Origin: Erigeron canadensis
Taxonomy: Eukaryota > Streptophyta > Magnoliopsida > Asterales > Asteraceae
Assembly: GCF_010389155.1 (NCBI RefSeq)
Contig: NC_057764.1
Location: 37,084,275-37,148,274, forward strand
Length of the DNA stretch: 64,000 nt
Direction: 5' to 3'
Shown here: piece by piece, positions 11,213 through 24,118 of the stretch
Layout: each line of letters starts with the position of its first letter
Numbering within the stretch: position 1 is the stretch's first letter
The notes under the pieces: model-generated
What the model saw: the letters and a program-made list of their open reading frames with translations, nothing else
Database searches by the model: none
Told to the model about the DNA's origin: nothing
Translations under genes and position numbers: made by a program

Positions 11213-13701
11213 TATATATATATATATATATATATATATTTAAGGACTTTGGAAAAACCCTCTATTAATACTCGAACCCAGATAAATCCTCCCAAGGTCA
11301 AAGACCTTACCAATGAGCCACCAACTATTACTTGTGAACGTAACTAAATATGATAAAATATTTATGTTATGTAAAAATCAGGTAAAATGTCTATTTAATA
11401 TAATTAACTTTCAAATCATGGTTATTGGATGTACCAAAATATATGTGGCAACCATATAAGTTGTCACGCGTAAGTTTTTTATTGGTCAGCTACATCCAAT
11501 AATCATGATTTAAAAGTTCATTACATGACATAAACATTCTAAAAGATCTTGTTTATCATTAAGAAAATGATAAATTAACCTAATTTTCATGTTTAAAAAT
11601 CAACCTAAAATTTTAAGAATTTAACATGTAGGTTTTACTATTTTTCTTTTTTGATCTTTTGATTTTTTCACATATTATCATTTTAAAATTAGATTGATTT
11701 TTAGTCATATAAATTAAAATTGATTTATCATTATCTTTATCATTATTATTTTAAGGTACGAACCACAGCAAGCACATAAATTATACGAGTAATTTCTTTA
11801 CCGAAACAAAGGGGAGTCCAAACTCCAAAGCATTCCCCCGACCCTTTTCAATTCTCTCCAAAAACGATATTGTAGAAACAGAAGGACATTCCCTCACCCT
11901 TTTTTATTTCCCTCGTCTCTCTATTTCCATTTCTCTAGGAATCAAAGGAGAGTTGGCAAGTCACGTGTTTTGCACATGAGAAGTTCTTGAAACCCTAATC
12001 CCCTTCTCTCAATATTTATCAGCGGATTACCGGGTAATCACAGCCCGTTCCTTTCTACATCTCCATATATCTTTTTCATGTCAATTATTTTGATCTGTTT
12101 GTCAACTATCAGTGAATTCCAACTTTTATTTGCAGATCTGCCTATGCTTCCTTTTTCCTAAAAATTTGTGTTCAGGCTTAAAATTATAAAAGTATTAGTA
12201 TAATCTATTCTATAAATAAATACAGATGATCATACATCTAATTTAGCTTAAGCTTATAGAAGCCCCTTTTTGCATCCAAACAACTTAATAGCTTATTAAC
12301 CTCAAATCAAAGTTTTGTTATATAGCATTAGTGTGTGGAACCTTCAGATTTATAAGAGCTTAAGTTTTTTTAGCTTTTCACTCTGTAAGGTTAAAACGCT
12401 TTTACTATTAAAAAGCGTGGCCTATCATGGCTTCATAAAAAGAAGTTTTTTAGCTCGAATAAGCTTAAAAGCGATAAGCTGTTTGGTTAGAAAAAAAAAA
12501 TGGGGTTGTGTAAACTCAAACACCTACACATAACCCATGCTTAATCATACTAAAACATATACTTTGTGTATACTTGCACATCCATTTCATTCTTTTTTGT
12601 AAATATATGTGGATGACGACATTAGATGGTCGTATAGTTTAAGGGTGAGTTCATTTTAGACTTCTAAAAAACGGAAATCCAACAACAGATGGAGAGTCGC
12701 ATGTAAATGAAATTTCACATTTTTTGAATCGTGTGCTTAAAAATGCACATGTGGTTTACGTGGTCTCAAATGAACCAATATCGTATGTTTGGCAAAACTA
12801 GTTTATAGTTGGAGCTTATAATTGTAGCTTCTGTTAGAATAATGTGTTTAGCAAGGTAGTTGGGGTTGGAGCTTATGAATGTAAATTAACCTAAAAGGAA
12901 AAAATGTATAAATTTCAAAAGGTAATTAGTTAGGTAATTTATTTTCCATAAGCTTAAGCCTCTTTTACTGGCTTACGGTTTATGAGCTTAGAGAAACCGT
13001 AAGCTACTAAAGTTTTTGGTAGCTTAACAAAGCTATATTACCTTAAGTATATGATTGAATCATAAGTTCAAGCTCCTATGAGTTGTGCGCCAAGCACAAC
13101 TCATATTTATACATATTTATACATTTATAGACTTATACATACACATACATACTTGTTAATAGTTACATGTTTCATATGGTTCTATCTATTTGAATTACTG
13201 GGTATACAATTGCTGGAGGCCATTTAACCCGTTGTGGTCATGGGTTACATTTAATTATTAATCCCGTCTTCTCAACAACCTGTTAAGGAAACGAAGAATC
13301 TTATAGAGAGATTTTTCAACTTGATTAAAACTCATGTAATGTTTCATATTAGGGGTGTTAAGTAGGTGGATTTATCTGATTCGGCTGAACTGAACGGAAT
13401 AAAATGGCACATGTGTTGTAGACTACAATATATGCTAGCATAAAATCACAAAAATGAAGGAAACAATATGCATTAATGATGACCAGTAAAAGTCGCAATC
13501 ACGGTGCATATAAACCACAGCAATACAACATGCGTAAGGGTAGTTAGTATAGCAGTAACATAAGAACACCAAAACAACCATAATGAATTTCATTCTCCAG
13601 CTTTCTTAGAGCACGCCAAAGGCATATTGACAATCAATACATGTGAATATTTGAGTAATATTTATGTATGTTTGGTGGTTGAAAAGAACTGCTATTGAAT
13701 T
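11213..13701. other. Gene-free region upstream of the Myb/SANT-like gene
   Basis: It contains a TA microsatellite (11213-11239), a foldback MITE (about 11335-11550, listed separately), and AGCTTA-rich stretches at about 12220-12490 and 12780-13110 that resemble worn MITEs. The promoter and any 5' non-coding exon of the downstream gene should lie at its right end; I cannot place them. Confidence 0.45.
11335..11550. mobile_element. Foldback MITE related to the 38.5-kb element
   Basis: Left-arm words (TTTATGTTATGTAA, CTTTCAAATCATGGTTATTGG) reappear as reverse complement in the right arm up to about 11545. The same order of words occurs in the better preserved element at 38503-38781. The ends are diverged and approximate. 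Confidence 0.5.
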
Positions 13702-14753
13702 ATGCAAACTTTTTTAGGCATGGCAGGTTCAACTATTGTCAGAGGAGCTGGGAGAAACAAAAGGGCATGGACAACAAAGGAAGACGAAAAGTTAGTTGAC
13801 ACACTCATGGACTTGCAAGCATCTGGGAAGTATGCATGTGCAGATAATGGATTCAAACCTGGTTATTATCAAGCAATACAACGTTTGCTGGATTTAAGTC
13901 TTCCCAACTCGGGGTTAAAGGCAGAGCCGCATATTAAATCCAGATTGAAGACGCTGAAGGCTAACTTTGGCGTATTGAGTTACATGTTATCGGGCACACA
14001 TGGATTCACTTGGGATCCTAAGAAATGTTGTGTTACTGCTGATGACCAAGTATGGGATGAGTACATTAAGGTATATTCTAAACAACTTGTTATTGTAGTT
14101 TGTTATTTTTATGTAAATGAGAAAACCAATTCATGTTTGTAATTGCTTTGCAGACTCATAAAAATGCATCTCATATCAAAGACAAACCATTCCCTTTCTA
14201 TGACAAGCTTTCCATCATCTTTGGTAAAAACAAAAATATGGGTTCTCGGGCTCTTGATATTGGAGGCGAACAGGTAGGAGAAACAGAAAGGAGTGCACCT
14301 AATGAATTTGAAGACCGACATGTTGATCCAGTTGAAACGAAAGACCTACATATTGATTTAGATGAAGTTGAAGACCTACATAATGATCCAGTTGTTCCTT
14401 TTTCCGAAGGAGATACGGGTAGTTTGAGTAGTAAACGAAAACGAGACAAACATGGCCACTTCCATCATAATACTTGCAACAACCCATACAAGGTGTCTAA
14501 CATTACCCGAAATATCGGGAGGGAATTGAGCACCAATTATAGAATTCTCGCTGGTGAAGGAGCTTCATCTGTTGACTTAATGAGAAGAGTTGTCAAGGAG
14601 ATAAATGGTTTATCAGGCATCACTCTCGATGAACGGATTATAGCAATGGATGTTATTGGTCATTCTCCAACACGGGCTGAAATGTTTTTTATGTTGGATA
14701 AGACAGGAAAAATTCGTATGGTACAAATGATCGGATGTGGGTCGATAAGCTAG
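13702..14753 (+). CDS. Myb/SANT-like domain protein (Myb_DNA-bind_3, LIMYB-like)
   Basis: Two exons, 13702-14070 and 14154-14753, are joined across an 83-bp intron (AAG|GTATATTC ... TTTGCAG|ACT) and encode 322 residues. Residues about 18-125 form the plant Myb/SANT-like domain: a Trp-containing helix (RAWTTKEDEKLVDTL), a GFKPGYY segment, the IKSRLKTLK helix, and the end block WDEYIK + THKNASHIKDKPFPFYDKL, which crosses the splice junction exactly as in the family. An acidic linker, a KRKR basic cluster and a helical tail (GLSGITLDERIIAMDVI) follow. Family members are often nuclear DNA-binding proteins related to the Myb-like protein of PIF/Harbinger transposons; none of the transposase gene is visible nearby. 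A TTTTTTAG just before a second ATG at 13720 may be a 3' splice site of a leader intron, so translation could begin there. The function of this copy is unknown. Confidence 0.8.
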
Positions 14754-17700
14754 GTTGTTATGTAGATTTTCAACCATCTCAATAAGAACAATGGTTAAGG
14801 TGATTAGCGGGTTCTTATAAGTTATGACATCTAGGATTGTAACTGATCTTGTTTTCTTGATCTGACTCGATTACTAACTTGTTTAAGTGATGAAAGAACC
14901 CTTAATCACCAAGTTAAAACAAACGACAAACCTTATTAATCGAGTGTTTACATATGAAGTAGCAAGTTCTTAAGATCGTCAACTGCGATCAAACTGTTGA
15001 ATAAACAAAATCACACAGCAACTGCAACCATCTATAAGGCAAACATACACTGTTGAACAAGCAAATTAAGTGGATATTCGTGTCTTCAAAGATGATCCAT
15101 TATTGATCCAATGATAAATTGACTTCATAAGAAAATAATGGCCCATTAATCGATATTCAACAAAGCATACACTGTACAATTTTGAAACTCGGCACATTAA
15201 GAATTTACTATGAAAATAGATAGGTGATGATCCGTATTGTCATTTTTTTATGGTATACCATTGTGTGTTTTAGGATGTTGTATGATCACCTTTTCTTTAT
15301 AAAAAAATACACCGTTTATTTATAAATACAATTATTGTATGTTATGTTTTGCTCAATGACAATTAATTTAAACGAGTAAGTGATACTTTAAAAATTCTTC
15401 ATTTATACTTACATACTTTCTTATATGTAGTTTGAATTATCAAATTGTGGTTTTGACAGTGGTAGTGTAAAAAGAGGCCAAAGAAAGTTATGTGTCGTAT
15501 TTTTATTAGGTGAAAAGGAACATTATGTGACAAATTGTACGTATATTATTTCTCATATTAAAAGAAAATTGTTGGCACGGATCTGCCCCACCTATTATTT
15601 CCAACCTTTCAGTATCGTGATATATTGATTTGTATATGATATTCGGGACCTTTTTTGAAATTATTACACATCGGTCACCTCGCATTCAATAATATAATCA
15701 CACTTCTTCTTTTTTTAAGGATATATAAAAAGAATCCCATAAGTCCCATCAAAATAGCTGTTTTTTATCCAAACAGATGGTCAGTTATTGGCCAATCAGT
15801 AAGTCAGAAACTTTGAAGTCCATTCGAAGGTAATTTGGACATGACACTTTAACATCACAATTAAAAAGCATGTGCCCTCGCAATATTGTCTTGTCCTTGC
15901 TACATAACACCATTCCTGATCGTTCACTTTGTTTATTTATACTTTTTCATGCCATGTTTGTATCACTTATTAACCACCATCACTTTTTTCTCTCTCTCAG
16001 TTTAGGTTAGCTTTGTGTTTTTGTGAGCGTTTTTGTTAATAGACTAGGATTAGTTTAGCTTGGCGACCTAAGTTCCTTTGCTCCGTAGGTTGTTTAGAAA
16101 TGGTTTAATCCCCTTAGTTTTTAGTCAATTCATATGTTTAAGTATGGTTGTCCTGGCAGTTTACATTCCTCATGCTTGAGCTCCTTGCTGAAGACTTTGT
16201 TTTTTATGTTCCTACCTTTTATTATGTTATATACGTTCTATGGTTGCTAGAGTTTAGGTACTGTGCTAAAGTATTGTTAGGTCGTACGTTTACTACTCAT
16301 CCCTACTTTTAAGGTAGCCACACCCAGCGGACCCAGCAGACAGATATATCGTCCTATCAGGTACTCGTCAGACATGTATAAACACTTTACCCTTTTACGG
16401 CTTTTACATCTTCGTGGTTAGAGATCCTTATGGAAGTAGTCTCTCTACCTTTGGGTAGAGGTAAGACTGTCTATAGTTCACCTCCCTTATATCCCGCTCA
16501 AAGATTGGATACAGTTATTATTGTACTTTTTTTCTTTCTTAATCATTCACCTTCAAATTTAATATTACATTATACCCCACAATATACTTTTACCTACCAA
16601 TTAAAAAGGTTTAAAGAAAAAAAATAAAATACAATGGTCCTACATCAACTCTTCACCTTAGGTGACTCCATTCACTTTTTATTTATTTATCACCTAGGAC
16701 TTTTACCTACTACCTTTAACCATTTACCTTAGTTCATCTTTCCTTCATCTATGCTCTTAACCCACTTTTACCAATGGTCTAAAAGAGACATGATTTTTAC
16801 TTCACAAATATTTTTATTTTTATTATTTTTTTCAAAAAAATAATAATTACAACTTTAAAAGTTATCACAGTTTATTAAATACATAAAAAATAATATTTAT
16901 ATATTAAAAACAACCTCTTGAATTTTTGCATAGTAAAATACAAAATTTAGTATTACCAAAATAGTTAACAAAAAACTTTTTTCAATCTAGATAATTGATG
17001 TGCTTCGTGATCGTACTATCATACATCCCTAAATGAATCCTAAAAGTCTCGTCAAGATAGTTTGATTATATCCAAACACATTAAAAGTTCACTTTGAAAT
17101 AACACATCCTATCAACACATCCTCATCCTTGTTATAAGCAATAATGTCATGTCACATATATGGACGAATCACGCAAATCCTTTTTTCATACGTTTGTATC
17201 ACTATGATGAGTGAGTCAATGTACGTATAATTTTATCCTGTGATTTCAAACCTGTCATATCTATAGATAAATGGAAAAAAAAAATTTATGATGAATCTAT
17301 AGAATAATCCTCTTAAGAATATAATCATTATAACACTATAATCAAAAAATAAGATTCTGATAAAGGATTAGTGGACTAGACATTATGTATTTTTAATATT
17401 AGAAGAATTATTAAAAATTAAAACTTCCGAATATATGTTAGGAAGAGTTATCATTTTATTATAAGTTTTCTTATAAGAGAGTTATATATATACACTAACA
17501 AATATTGTAATCATCTTGAGTCCTTCCTTATATCGGACAATGATGAGAAAGGTTGGGGTAAGAAGAAAGTTTGCTTTAAGGCATGCGTGCTCGCTCGTGC
17601 ATTTATGTTGAGAAAAAGACTCCCCATCAATCCATCACGGTATCCATTTATTCATTCAACCACGCCCAATTACTATTACTATTTATCTATGTATCTTCTC

Positions 17701-18108
17701 AATTTTTAACATTTTCTTTAACTCTATTTCATCAATAACAAAGGAAATTAAAATAGATTGTTGTCGCTCTTAAAGATCAAAAGGTATGACTTATTTAAAA
17801 TTGGACCAAAATGTAACGTACATGACCAATCTAAACTTAATATGTACTACCAATTATATCACAAACACCATGAAGACCTAAAAGCAACAAAGTATTGCTT
17901 AAAGTACCATATAGAATTATAGATATAGAATGGTCATATTTACACACTCAGAAGCTCAGTGGTTTTTGGTTTATTTAATATTTATATAAAAGTTAAAAAT
18001 AAAATTACACAGTGTCAAATGAGTGTTGTTCTCATAAAAGACAAAAGTCGTTGCACACATTGTTATAACAAAATTATATCCTTATATTGTGTATATATAT
18101 ATATATAA
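14754..18108. other. Gene-free region downstream of the Myb/SANT-like gene
   Basis: This is AT-rich sequence with no recognised gene. Around 16420-16520 a segment with TCTCTACCTTTGGGTAGAGG, then TTGGATACAGTTATTATTG, resembles the 3' portion of a worn plant SINE/LINE-type insertion, but no pol III boxes are visible. The right edge is a TA repeat next to the Helitron at 18109. Confidence 0.4.
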
Positions 18109-19117
18109 TCTCATTAAAGGCGAGACCAATGAACAGTGTCATGTGCCACGTGACGCTGTTCTATTGGTCCACCTGTAACCGCGTTTTTCTCAAATTTTGT
18201 TATATCGGATTCCATTAAGGTTATTTTTTGTTCGGTTTTTCTTGGTTTCCTACATAATTTTTTTTGCTTTTGTGTTTTCTTTCTATTGGTCCACCTATAC
18301 CCCGTGTTTTTTTTGATTTTGCCATATCGGATCCCGTTAAGGTTATTTTTCTTTCGGTTTTAGGGTTTTTTCTTGGTGTTCATCATAGTTTTTTGGCTTT
18401 TGTGTTCTCAAATAATATATTGGAAACTTTTACTCAACATTTTATTTTTCCTTTGTTATTTCTATTTTCTTTAAGGTTATTTATCTTTCGGTTTTTCTTG
18501 GTTTTTTGATACCTTTTTTTTGCTTATATGATCTCTTTTATTGGTTCATCATATACCCCTCATCACTATTTAGATTCTGACATTACGGATCCCGTTTGGA
18601 GTTTTTTCTTTCGGTTTTTTTTGGCATGGTTATCAATAGTAATCATGCTTATTAAAACTTGACACGTGGCACCGGTTATAAAGTGACACATCGCATGTTT
18701 CTTATAGCTTGGATTTTGTCACATTGCATCCTGTTTGGATTTTGTCATGTCTTTTTCTTTTTTAGTTTTGTTTTTCCTTTTCGGATTTTTTATTACGGGT
18801 TACTTCTTTTGTTTTTTTCACACTTTTTATTTGTCATTCAACCTTATTCTGATACACCCCGTACCACTACTTGCATTTTGCTATATCGCATCCACTTGAT
18901 ATCTGAATTAATATATTGATATTTTTGTCATATCACATCCCGTTCAGGTTTCTACTACGGGTTACGTTTTGGTTTCTTGCATACTTTTAAACAAACATAT
19001 TAATGACAAAATTATTTCTAATTAAGCTGTCGAAAATTCACAGCATATATACTAAAATAACGAACCGTTTCAACAAGGGAATTGAGACCCCGCAATGCGG
19101 GGTCCAAAATTTTCTAG
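18109..19117 (+). mobile_element. Helitron (about 1.0 kb) with internal degenerate repeats
   Basis: The 5' end is TCTCATTAAAGGCGAG after an A. Near the 3' end lies a perfect 8-bp-stem hairpin (GACCCCGC AAT GCGGGGTC, 19086-19104), followed 10 bases later by CTAG at 19114-19117 and then T. This is the Helitron 3' signature and A|T insertion preference. The body carries diverged copies of a unit with TTTTGCCATATCGGATCCCG then TTATTTTTCTTTCGG (near 18196, 18318, 18578, 18714, 18887 and 18926). It has no Rep/helicase ORF, so it is non-autonomous. Confidence 0.75.
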
Positions 19118-19410
19118 TTAACTGGATAAGGATGGAGTCATGAACAGTAATGGGATAAATAGTAACCGAATGCGTGGCGAGTTACTATTTGTCCATCACA
19201 CATCCTAAACAACTAATCGGATTTTGCCACATCGTATGTTTTTTAGGTCTCAAACATGAGTTACTTATTGGTTTTTTTCACACTGTATTCACTTGGGTTT
19301 CCAACCAATATATTGCAACTTTTATGTTGTCATATCTCGAACCATTAGGTACCGCATACCATTATGTACCACTACAGTAAAACCTCTATAAATTAATTAT
19401 TATGTCCCAC

Positions 19411-20440
19411 GGTGTCACAATATACAATAGTATAATGGACACATAACAGTTGTAGAGGGGGGTGAATACAACTTTTCCTTAATTCTTAACTAACTTTTAA
19501 AATACGTTTTAAAGACTCGGATTATAATGTAAGCAAAGTAAGTAATACGAATCAATAAAACAGTAAAGCGATAAATAACATTCTTGAACACAGATTGTAG
19601 TTTTCAAATGTAATCCTTTATTAAGATATAATCTATACAAATAATTACAGGGTTGTTGCGGAAACATGATAACCTACAAATATCTAAACAACCCTTGAAA
19701 TGACAAACTACGATCAATAAGTTTTAGCTCAAGAGAAGCAGCCCAAGCTGACTTCTCACAGACTAAGCTGTGTGTAAGAGTAGAGAGAACTTGTGTGAAG
19801 AATGGTTCAAAGGAATGTCACACATATGCATACAAGGAATGTGACTTTTATAGGCGAAAACCATTCTTCTCTTGGTATCCAATTAAGCCATGTATTCTTC
19901 ATTTGTTGGACGATCAAAAGAATATTGGATCGTGCCTTCATCGTACTTGTGGTCCCCAAAACCTGCAGCATGATATTTTGATCCTCCAATAAGAGTATGG
20001 ACACACATATGTATTTCAGTCACCAACCTAGATTCCAGGAACCTTCATAGTCACGTCATTTGTCCTTATCAACAAAATCTAGGTTGTTATCTTCACTTGA
20101 TTGTCAGACACAGATTGCCCGTTTGTCAAGGCGCAAATCTGTCTAAGTGTTCCCAAGCTGACTGCTAATCCCAAACTGTCTTCCACTAACAACTTGGTCT
20201 TCTATCTTCAATTCTCCTCTTCGACTTGGATTGAATGCTTTAACATTTGATGCAACTTGAACGACACTTACTTCCATAAGATTGAACAATTACAAAGTAT
20301 GAAGCATGATCTTGGTCAGTTACAGATCACAAGTTGTGTCAGTTTAGTCTGACCCATATCAGATTATAAGAACCAAAAAGATTTCTAAGTATTTATACAT
20401 CAGATTTGTCATCACCAAATTTACATTTAACATTGGGACT
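19411..20440. mobile_element. Unclassified insertion inside the pogo-like element
   Basis: About 1 kb interrupts the pogo terminal region. It starts near GTTGTAGAGGGGGGTGAATAC, with a short inverted repeat, and ends near TTGGGACTCAACATT. GAGGGGGGTGAAT is common in plant LTR-retrotransposon remnants, but no gag/pol similarity or LTR ends could be defined. The 65-codon ORFs at 19795-20004 on both strands are not recognised. Confidence 0.3.
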
Positions 20441-20559
20441 CAACATTAATAATTTTGGGACCGAGATATTTTATTAAATTATCGAGATATTATTATATTG
20501 ATAAATTAATAAATTATTAATTTAAAGAGGTTCATGTATCACTTTCAAAATTTTCATAT

Positions 20560-20994
20560 CCAATGTACATTCATACATTAAATGACACAAGAGTCCAAAG
20601 CAAATTGTTTTCAACATGATAAAATTTGTTCCATGAATTCAATCGGCTCAAGAAATTTAAACGATGTAAACTATGGAGAAAACATTCATGAGCTTGAGAG
20701 CTTGATTACGGGTATGCATTATTAGCACAAAACGGATGTGAATGAGTTGCGAGATTATCCTGGTGAAATAATGAATGTTATGAGATTCAAAGCATTGAAG
20801 AATTTGTGATGGATACTGTTCAAAATCTAGTTGATGATCAAGTTGAGGATGATACATTAGTTTTTTAAATCGATCACTCGGAAAGAAAAGTTATAACAAC
20901 CCTTCACAACTTTTTGTTGCAACAATGTAGAAATTTAAAGATATACAAGTATCAACATAGATTTAAAGTTATAAAAAAAATGACTATAGAATCA
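20560..20994 (+). pseudogene. Decayed pogo-like transposase C-terminal fragment
   Basis: The conceptual translation has in-frame stops, but its last part carries the ERKVITTLHNFLLQQ block and ends IESFFTKQY, the usual tail of plant pogo/Tigger-type transposases (family recognised from memory). The DDE catalytic core is absent. It sits inside the pogo-like element, just before its 3' subterminal region, as expected. Confidence 0.55.
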
Positions 20995-21550
20995 TTTTTT
21001 ACTAAACAATATTAAAAATTTTGAATATTTAAGGAATTATTAATTTATATTTTTGATATGATCTATATATTTATCTTGGGGTTTCAAAAAAATGATTATC
21101 TTACTATTTTATTAATTGGTGTCTAATTTTGTATTGGTCCCAAGTTGAGACCGGACAAATTATTAGTTTTATCAAGGTTACTAATTTATCGAGTATTAGT
21201 TTATAGAGGTTCTAGTGTATTTAGTTTTCCCACACTTTTTTTTATTTTATTACCTAATATATTAAAATCTTTCATTTTAAATTATTTTCTTTCACTTTTG
21301 ATTTTTGGTTTATTGCACATAAAATATATGTATCCTTTAATATAAATTTTTAGAATCATTTGTGGTTTTTACTTTAAGCAAATATGTATTTTATGTTAAA
21401 TTTTTTGTTTTGCTCTTAAATTAATATATATTTGAAACGAACTTATCAATGACATAATTATACTAATTAAACAATTGAAAGTTCAACGCAATTATAGTAG
21501 AATTTTCAACGGAATAATAGTTCCCGCAATGCGGGGCCGAATGTTACTAG

Positions 21551-23526
21551 TTATATAACAAGTTGTCATATTAAAAGATATGTCTTTCAAAAAAACATAT
21601 TGATAATGAAAACACTACCGAGTTGACTCTATAATATGATAAAAATTTTAGAATTAAGGTTAGTAACCCTATATATATATACATATAATAAATTAATAGT
21701 TTATAATGTGTATATGAATATGAACCACTAAGGCTAACCGAAGTGAGGCAACCTCTCAAGGAGGGGACTTTTGCCATGTGGCGCCACGGAAGCAACAATA
21801 ATTTGATAGGAAAATCGGGGAGTGGGGTTATCTAGTTGGGTAAGGGGACTTCCGACAAATGGCATTAGATGATAGGTTGAAGATGGTAGAGAGAGAGAGA
21901 GAGAGAGAGAGTTGGTAGACATGAGAGGCGATAAGTCGCCAATTTGGGTTTTTTTTGCTCCATCACCACCTGGGGGCGGTGTGTTGGGCGGCATGAAAGG
22001 CGAACAAGGAGGGAGATCACCCCACTCTATTGAGCCTAAGAAAACAAGAGAAGTACAAAACTGGTGTTTCTTTAAAGTGAAGTAAATGGTGAGAGACCAC
22101 AACCAAAATGTTGTACACGAGTCAAGACTCAAAAGGGGTCACTTTACAAAGGTATTATGATGAGACTTAGGTATTGATTAAATTAAAATTAATATATACG
22201 AAAAATAAAAAATTAGTATTATTCAAGAGTATCTTTTTAAAACATTAAGTTTTGTTTGGGACAGTATAACCAAAAGTCATGAGATAACCTCACAAACTTG
22301 TCACTTCAAAAAATCAAATTTAAGACTTGCTGATAAAATATCAAAGCATATGATTATCAAGGAATGTGGTGATATTTAAAGGACAACAACTTGATGTGGA
22401 GGCAGTGGTGGAAGATATCAAAGCAAGATCATATTTGTGGATAAGCAATCGTGCTAAGGCTTGTAAGTTTCAATGGTGTAACTGGGGGAACATGAATATT
22501 TGTATGTGATGTATATAAAATCACAATATTAATGGCCTTGTTGAAAGACGACACCAACATATCATTGAAATCGGTCTCACTTTTCTTTCTCAATCCGGTG
22601 TCACATCTAAATTCTGTCACTTGTAACTATCTAGTTAAATAATATTAATAGCCTTGTTAAAAGATGACACCAACCAGTCATTAAAACATGTCATTGTAAC
22701 TATCCAGTTAAACACTTAAAAATTGAACTACCAATAATTAAATATTATGAGATAGTTTACAATTTTATATTTAGCACCAAAAATTGTGTTTAAGATTTAC
22801 TTTGTATTATAAAATAATGTGTCTTTCTTAAGTCTGAGTCGACACATTAACATTGATGACCCGCATTCAATTCAATGTTTGGTTATTATCCCCGACCAAC
22901 AACCTGGTATAATGATAGTTTCTATATATTTGCTAGAAAGGTGCCCGCACGATGCGGCGGTGATAGGTGCGGTGGTGGTGGCGATTAGTGGTGATGGTGG
23001 CGGCGTCAAGTAGTCAGTAGTGTAAGTTATTGATGTAATAGTTTTGATGAATTGTAGAATATTGAAATTTAAAATTCAACAAAATGAGATTTGCTGTATA
23101 ACATAATATAGATGTAGAAAGATAATTAGATTAGGGGTTTGACCGTAGATTTGTTTGGTTGATAGATAATTAGATCAGGGGTTTGACCGTCGATTTGTTT
23201 GGTTGAAATTGTTAGGGTATTTTAGATACATTCAACAGATTAATGAGAAGAATGTTAAATTTGTGGGGGTAATTAAGGTATTTTAAAATCTTAATTGAAT
23301 AAGGAGGAAGGTTGAGTTTGTTTTATAAAATATTGTAGATTATTGGTAATATGAAATATGAAAAGTACAAAATATTAAATTAATATAATTTTAAATATTT
23401 TCATACTTACAAAACTACCCAAAAATGAAAAGGAAAAGAATTTGAAGTTATCCCATCTTAACTAGTCAAACTGTGAACGGGGATAAGTTTAAGAAATCCT
23501 TTCACAAATAAAAGTATTTTATAATT
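21551..23526. other. Gene-free region with GA microsatellite and a small Helitron
   Basis: It contains a GA microsatellite (about 21889-21911), a diverged short direct duplication (about 22528-22620 and 22643-22712), and the minus-strand Helitron at 22933-23339. No gene is recognised; the 132-codon ORF at 21734-22132 is low-complexity. Confidence 0.45.
22933..23339 (-). mobile_element. Small Helitron (about 0.4 kb, minus)
   Basis: Read on the minus strand it begins TCTACAATATTTTATAAAAC after an A, resembling the TCTATACTACTTATAAAA starts of its relatives. It ends in a GC-rich CACCGCC segment, the hairpin CCGCATCGTGCGG, CACCTTT and CTAG (22933-22936). The base after CTAG is C, not the usual T. 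Confidence 0.55.
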
Positions 23527-24118
23527 TTGAGCACACAAACAAATATCTTTGGAAACCTCCAAACACTGCCTCCAAGTGTAGAGCCCACAAAAGTAAATAT
23601 TCCTCTTTCCCTCCTTTCACTGTTTTCCTACACCCCTTCAACCCAACCCACCTACATACATAAACCCCCTTCTTCCTTCCTCCCCACTTCTTTCCTTCTT
23701 GTTTCTTGTGTGTAGTTGTACAAACCACTTATTTTCCCACCTCACTTACCCTTCTCTCACTCCATTAAACTTATTATTCAAACTTTTTTTTTGAGAAGAA
23801 GGGAAGTGAGATGGGTTAGGCTTTGACCTTTAATTTAAGGTTATATTATCATATATTTTGAATACATACATATATTTTTTAGGGTTTTTTCTTTTTCTTG
23901 AAATGGAATTTGATTATGAGCTTAAATTAAAGGTTGAATTTTGGAATTTAATCCATTTTCTTTAGGTCCCTTTCTCTTTTTTGTACTCTTTTTTTTTTTT
24001 TTTTTTTTTTGTTTATTTGAAAAAAAACTGGAAAAAGAAGAGGAAATTGTTAACCATCATAAGGGTCTTATTTTAGATCCCCAACAAGAAAGAAAACAAC
24101 ATATAGATATAGGTTCCC
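23527..24118 (+). promoter_or_regulatory. Promoter / 5' leader region of the TCP4-like gene
   Basis: A pyrimidine-rich stretch (CTTTCCCTCC, CTTCTTCCTTCC) followed by AT-rich sequence and a long T run (about 23990-24010) fits a long plant 5' leader. No firm TATA box was placed. Upstream ATGs (for example 23902) would be uORFs if transcription starts before them. Confidence 0.35.

Larger units (their letters stand above)
19375..21217 (+). mobile_element. Pogo/Emigrant-like (Tc1/mariner) element remnant
   Basis: It starts CAGTAAAACCTCTATAAATT after a TA and ends in the inverted counterpart (TTTATAGAGGTTCTAGTG) before a TA, matching Emigrant/Lemi1-type termini and the TA target. A further inverted terminal-like segment lies at about 20450-20535. 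Plus-strand frames at about 20560-20990 read like the C-terminal tail of a pogo-type transposase (TLHNFLLQQ, then MTIESFFTKQY) but contain several stops. The segment about 19411-20440 does not fit the element and looks like another insertion. Confidence 0.65.
19118..21550 (+). mobile_element. Second Helitron of the same family, split by a pogo-like element
   Basis: The 3' end has the hairpin CCCGCAATGCGGG (21523-21535) and CTAG at 21547-21550 followed by T. Its left part (about 19140-19372) resembles the body of the Helitron just upstream (for example TTTTGCCACATCG and GTACCACTA). That body resumes after the inserted element at 21218. The 5' end directly abuts the first Helitron and may be truncated. 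Confidence 0.6.

Noticed and set aside
16420..16520. SINE-like 3' segment
   Set aside because: No pol III A or B box, tail or target duplication was found, so it is only mentioned in the region note.
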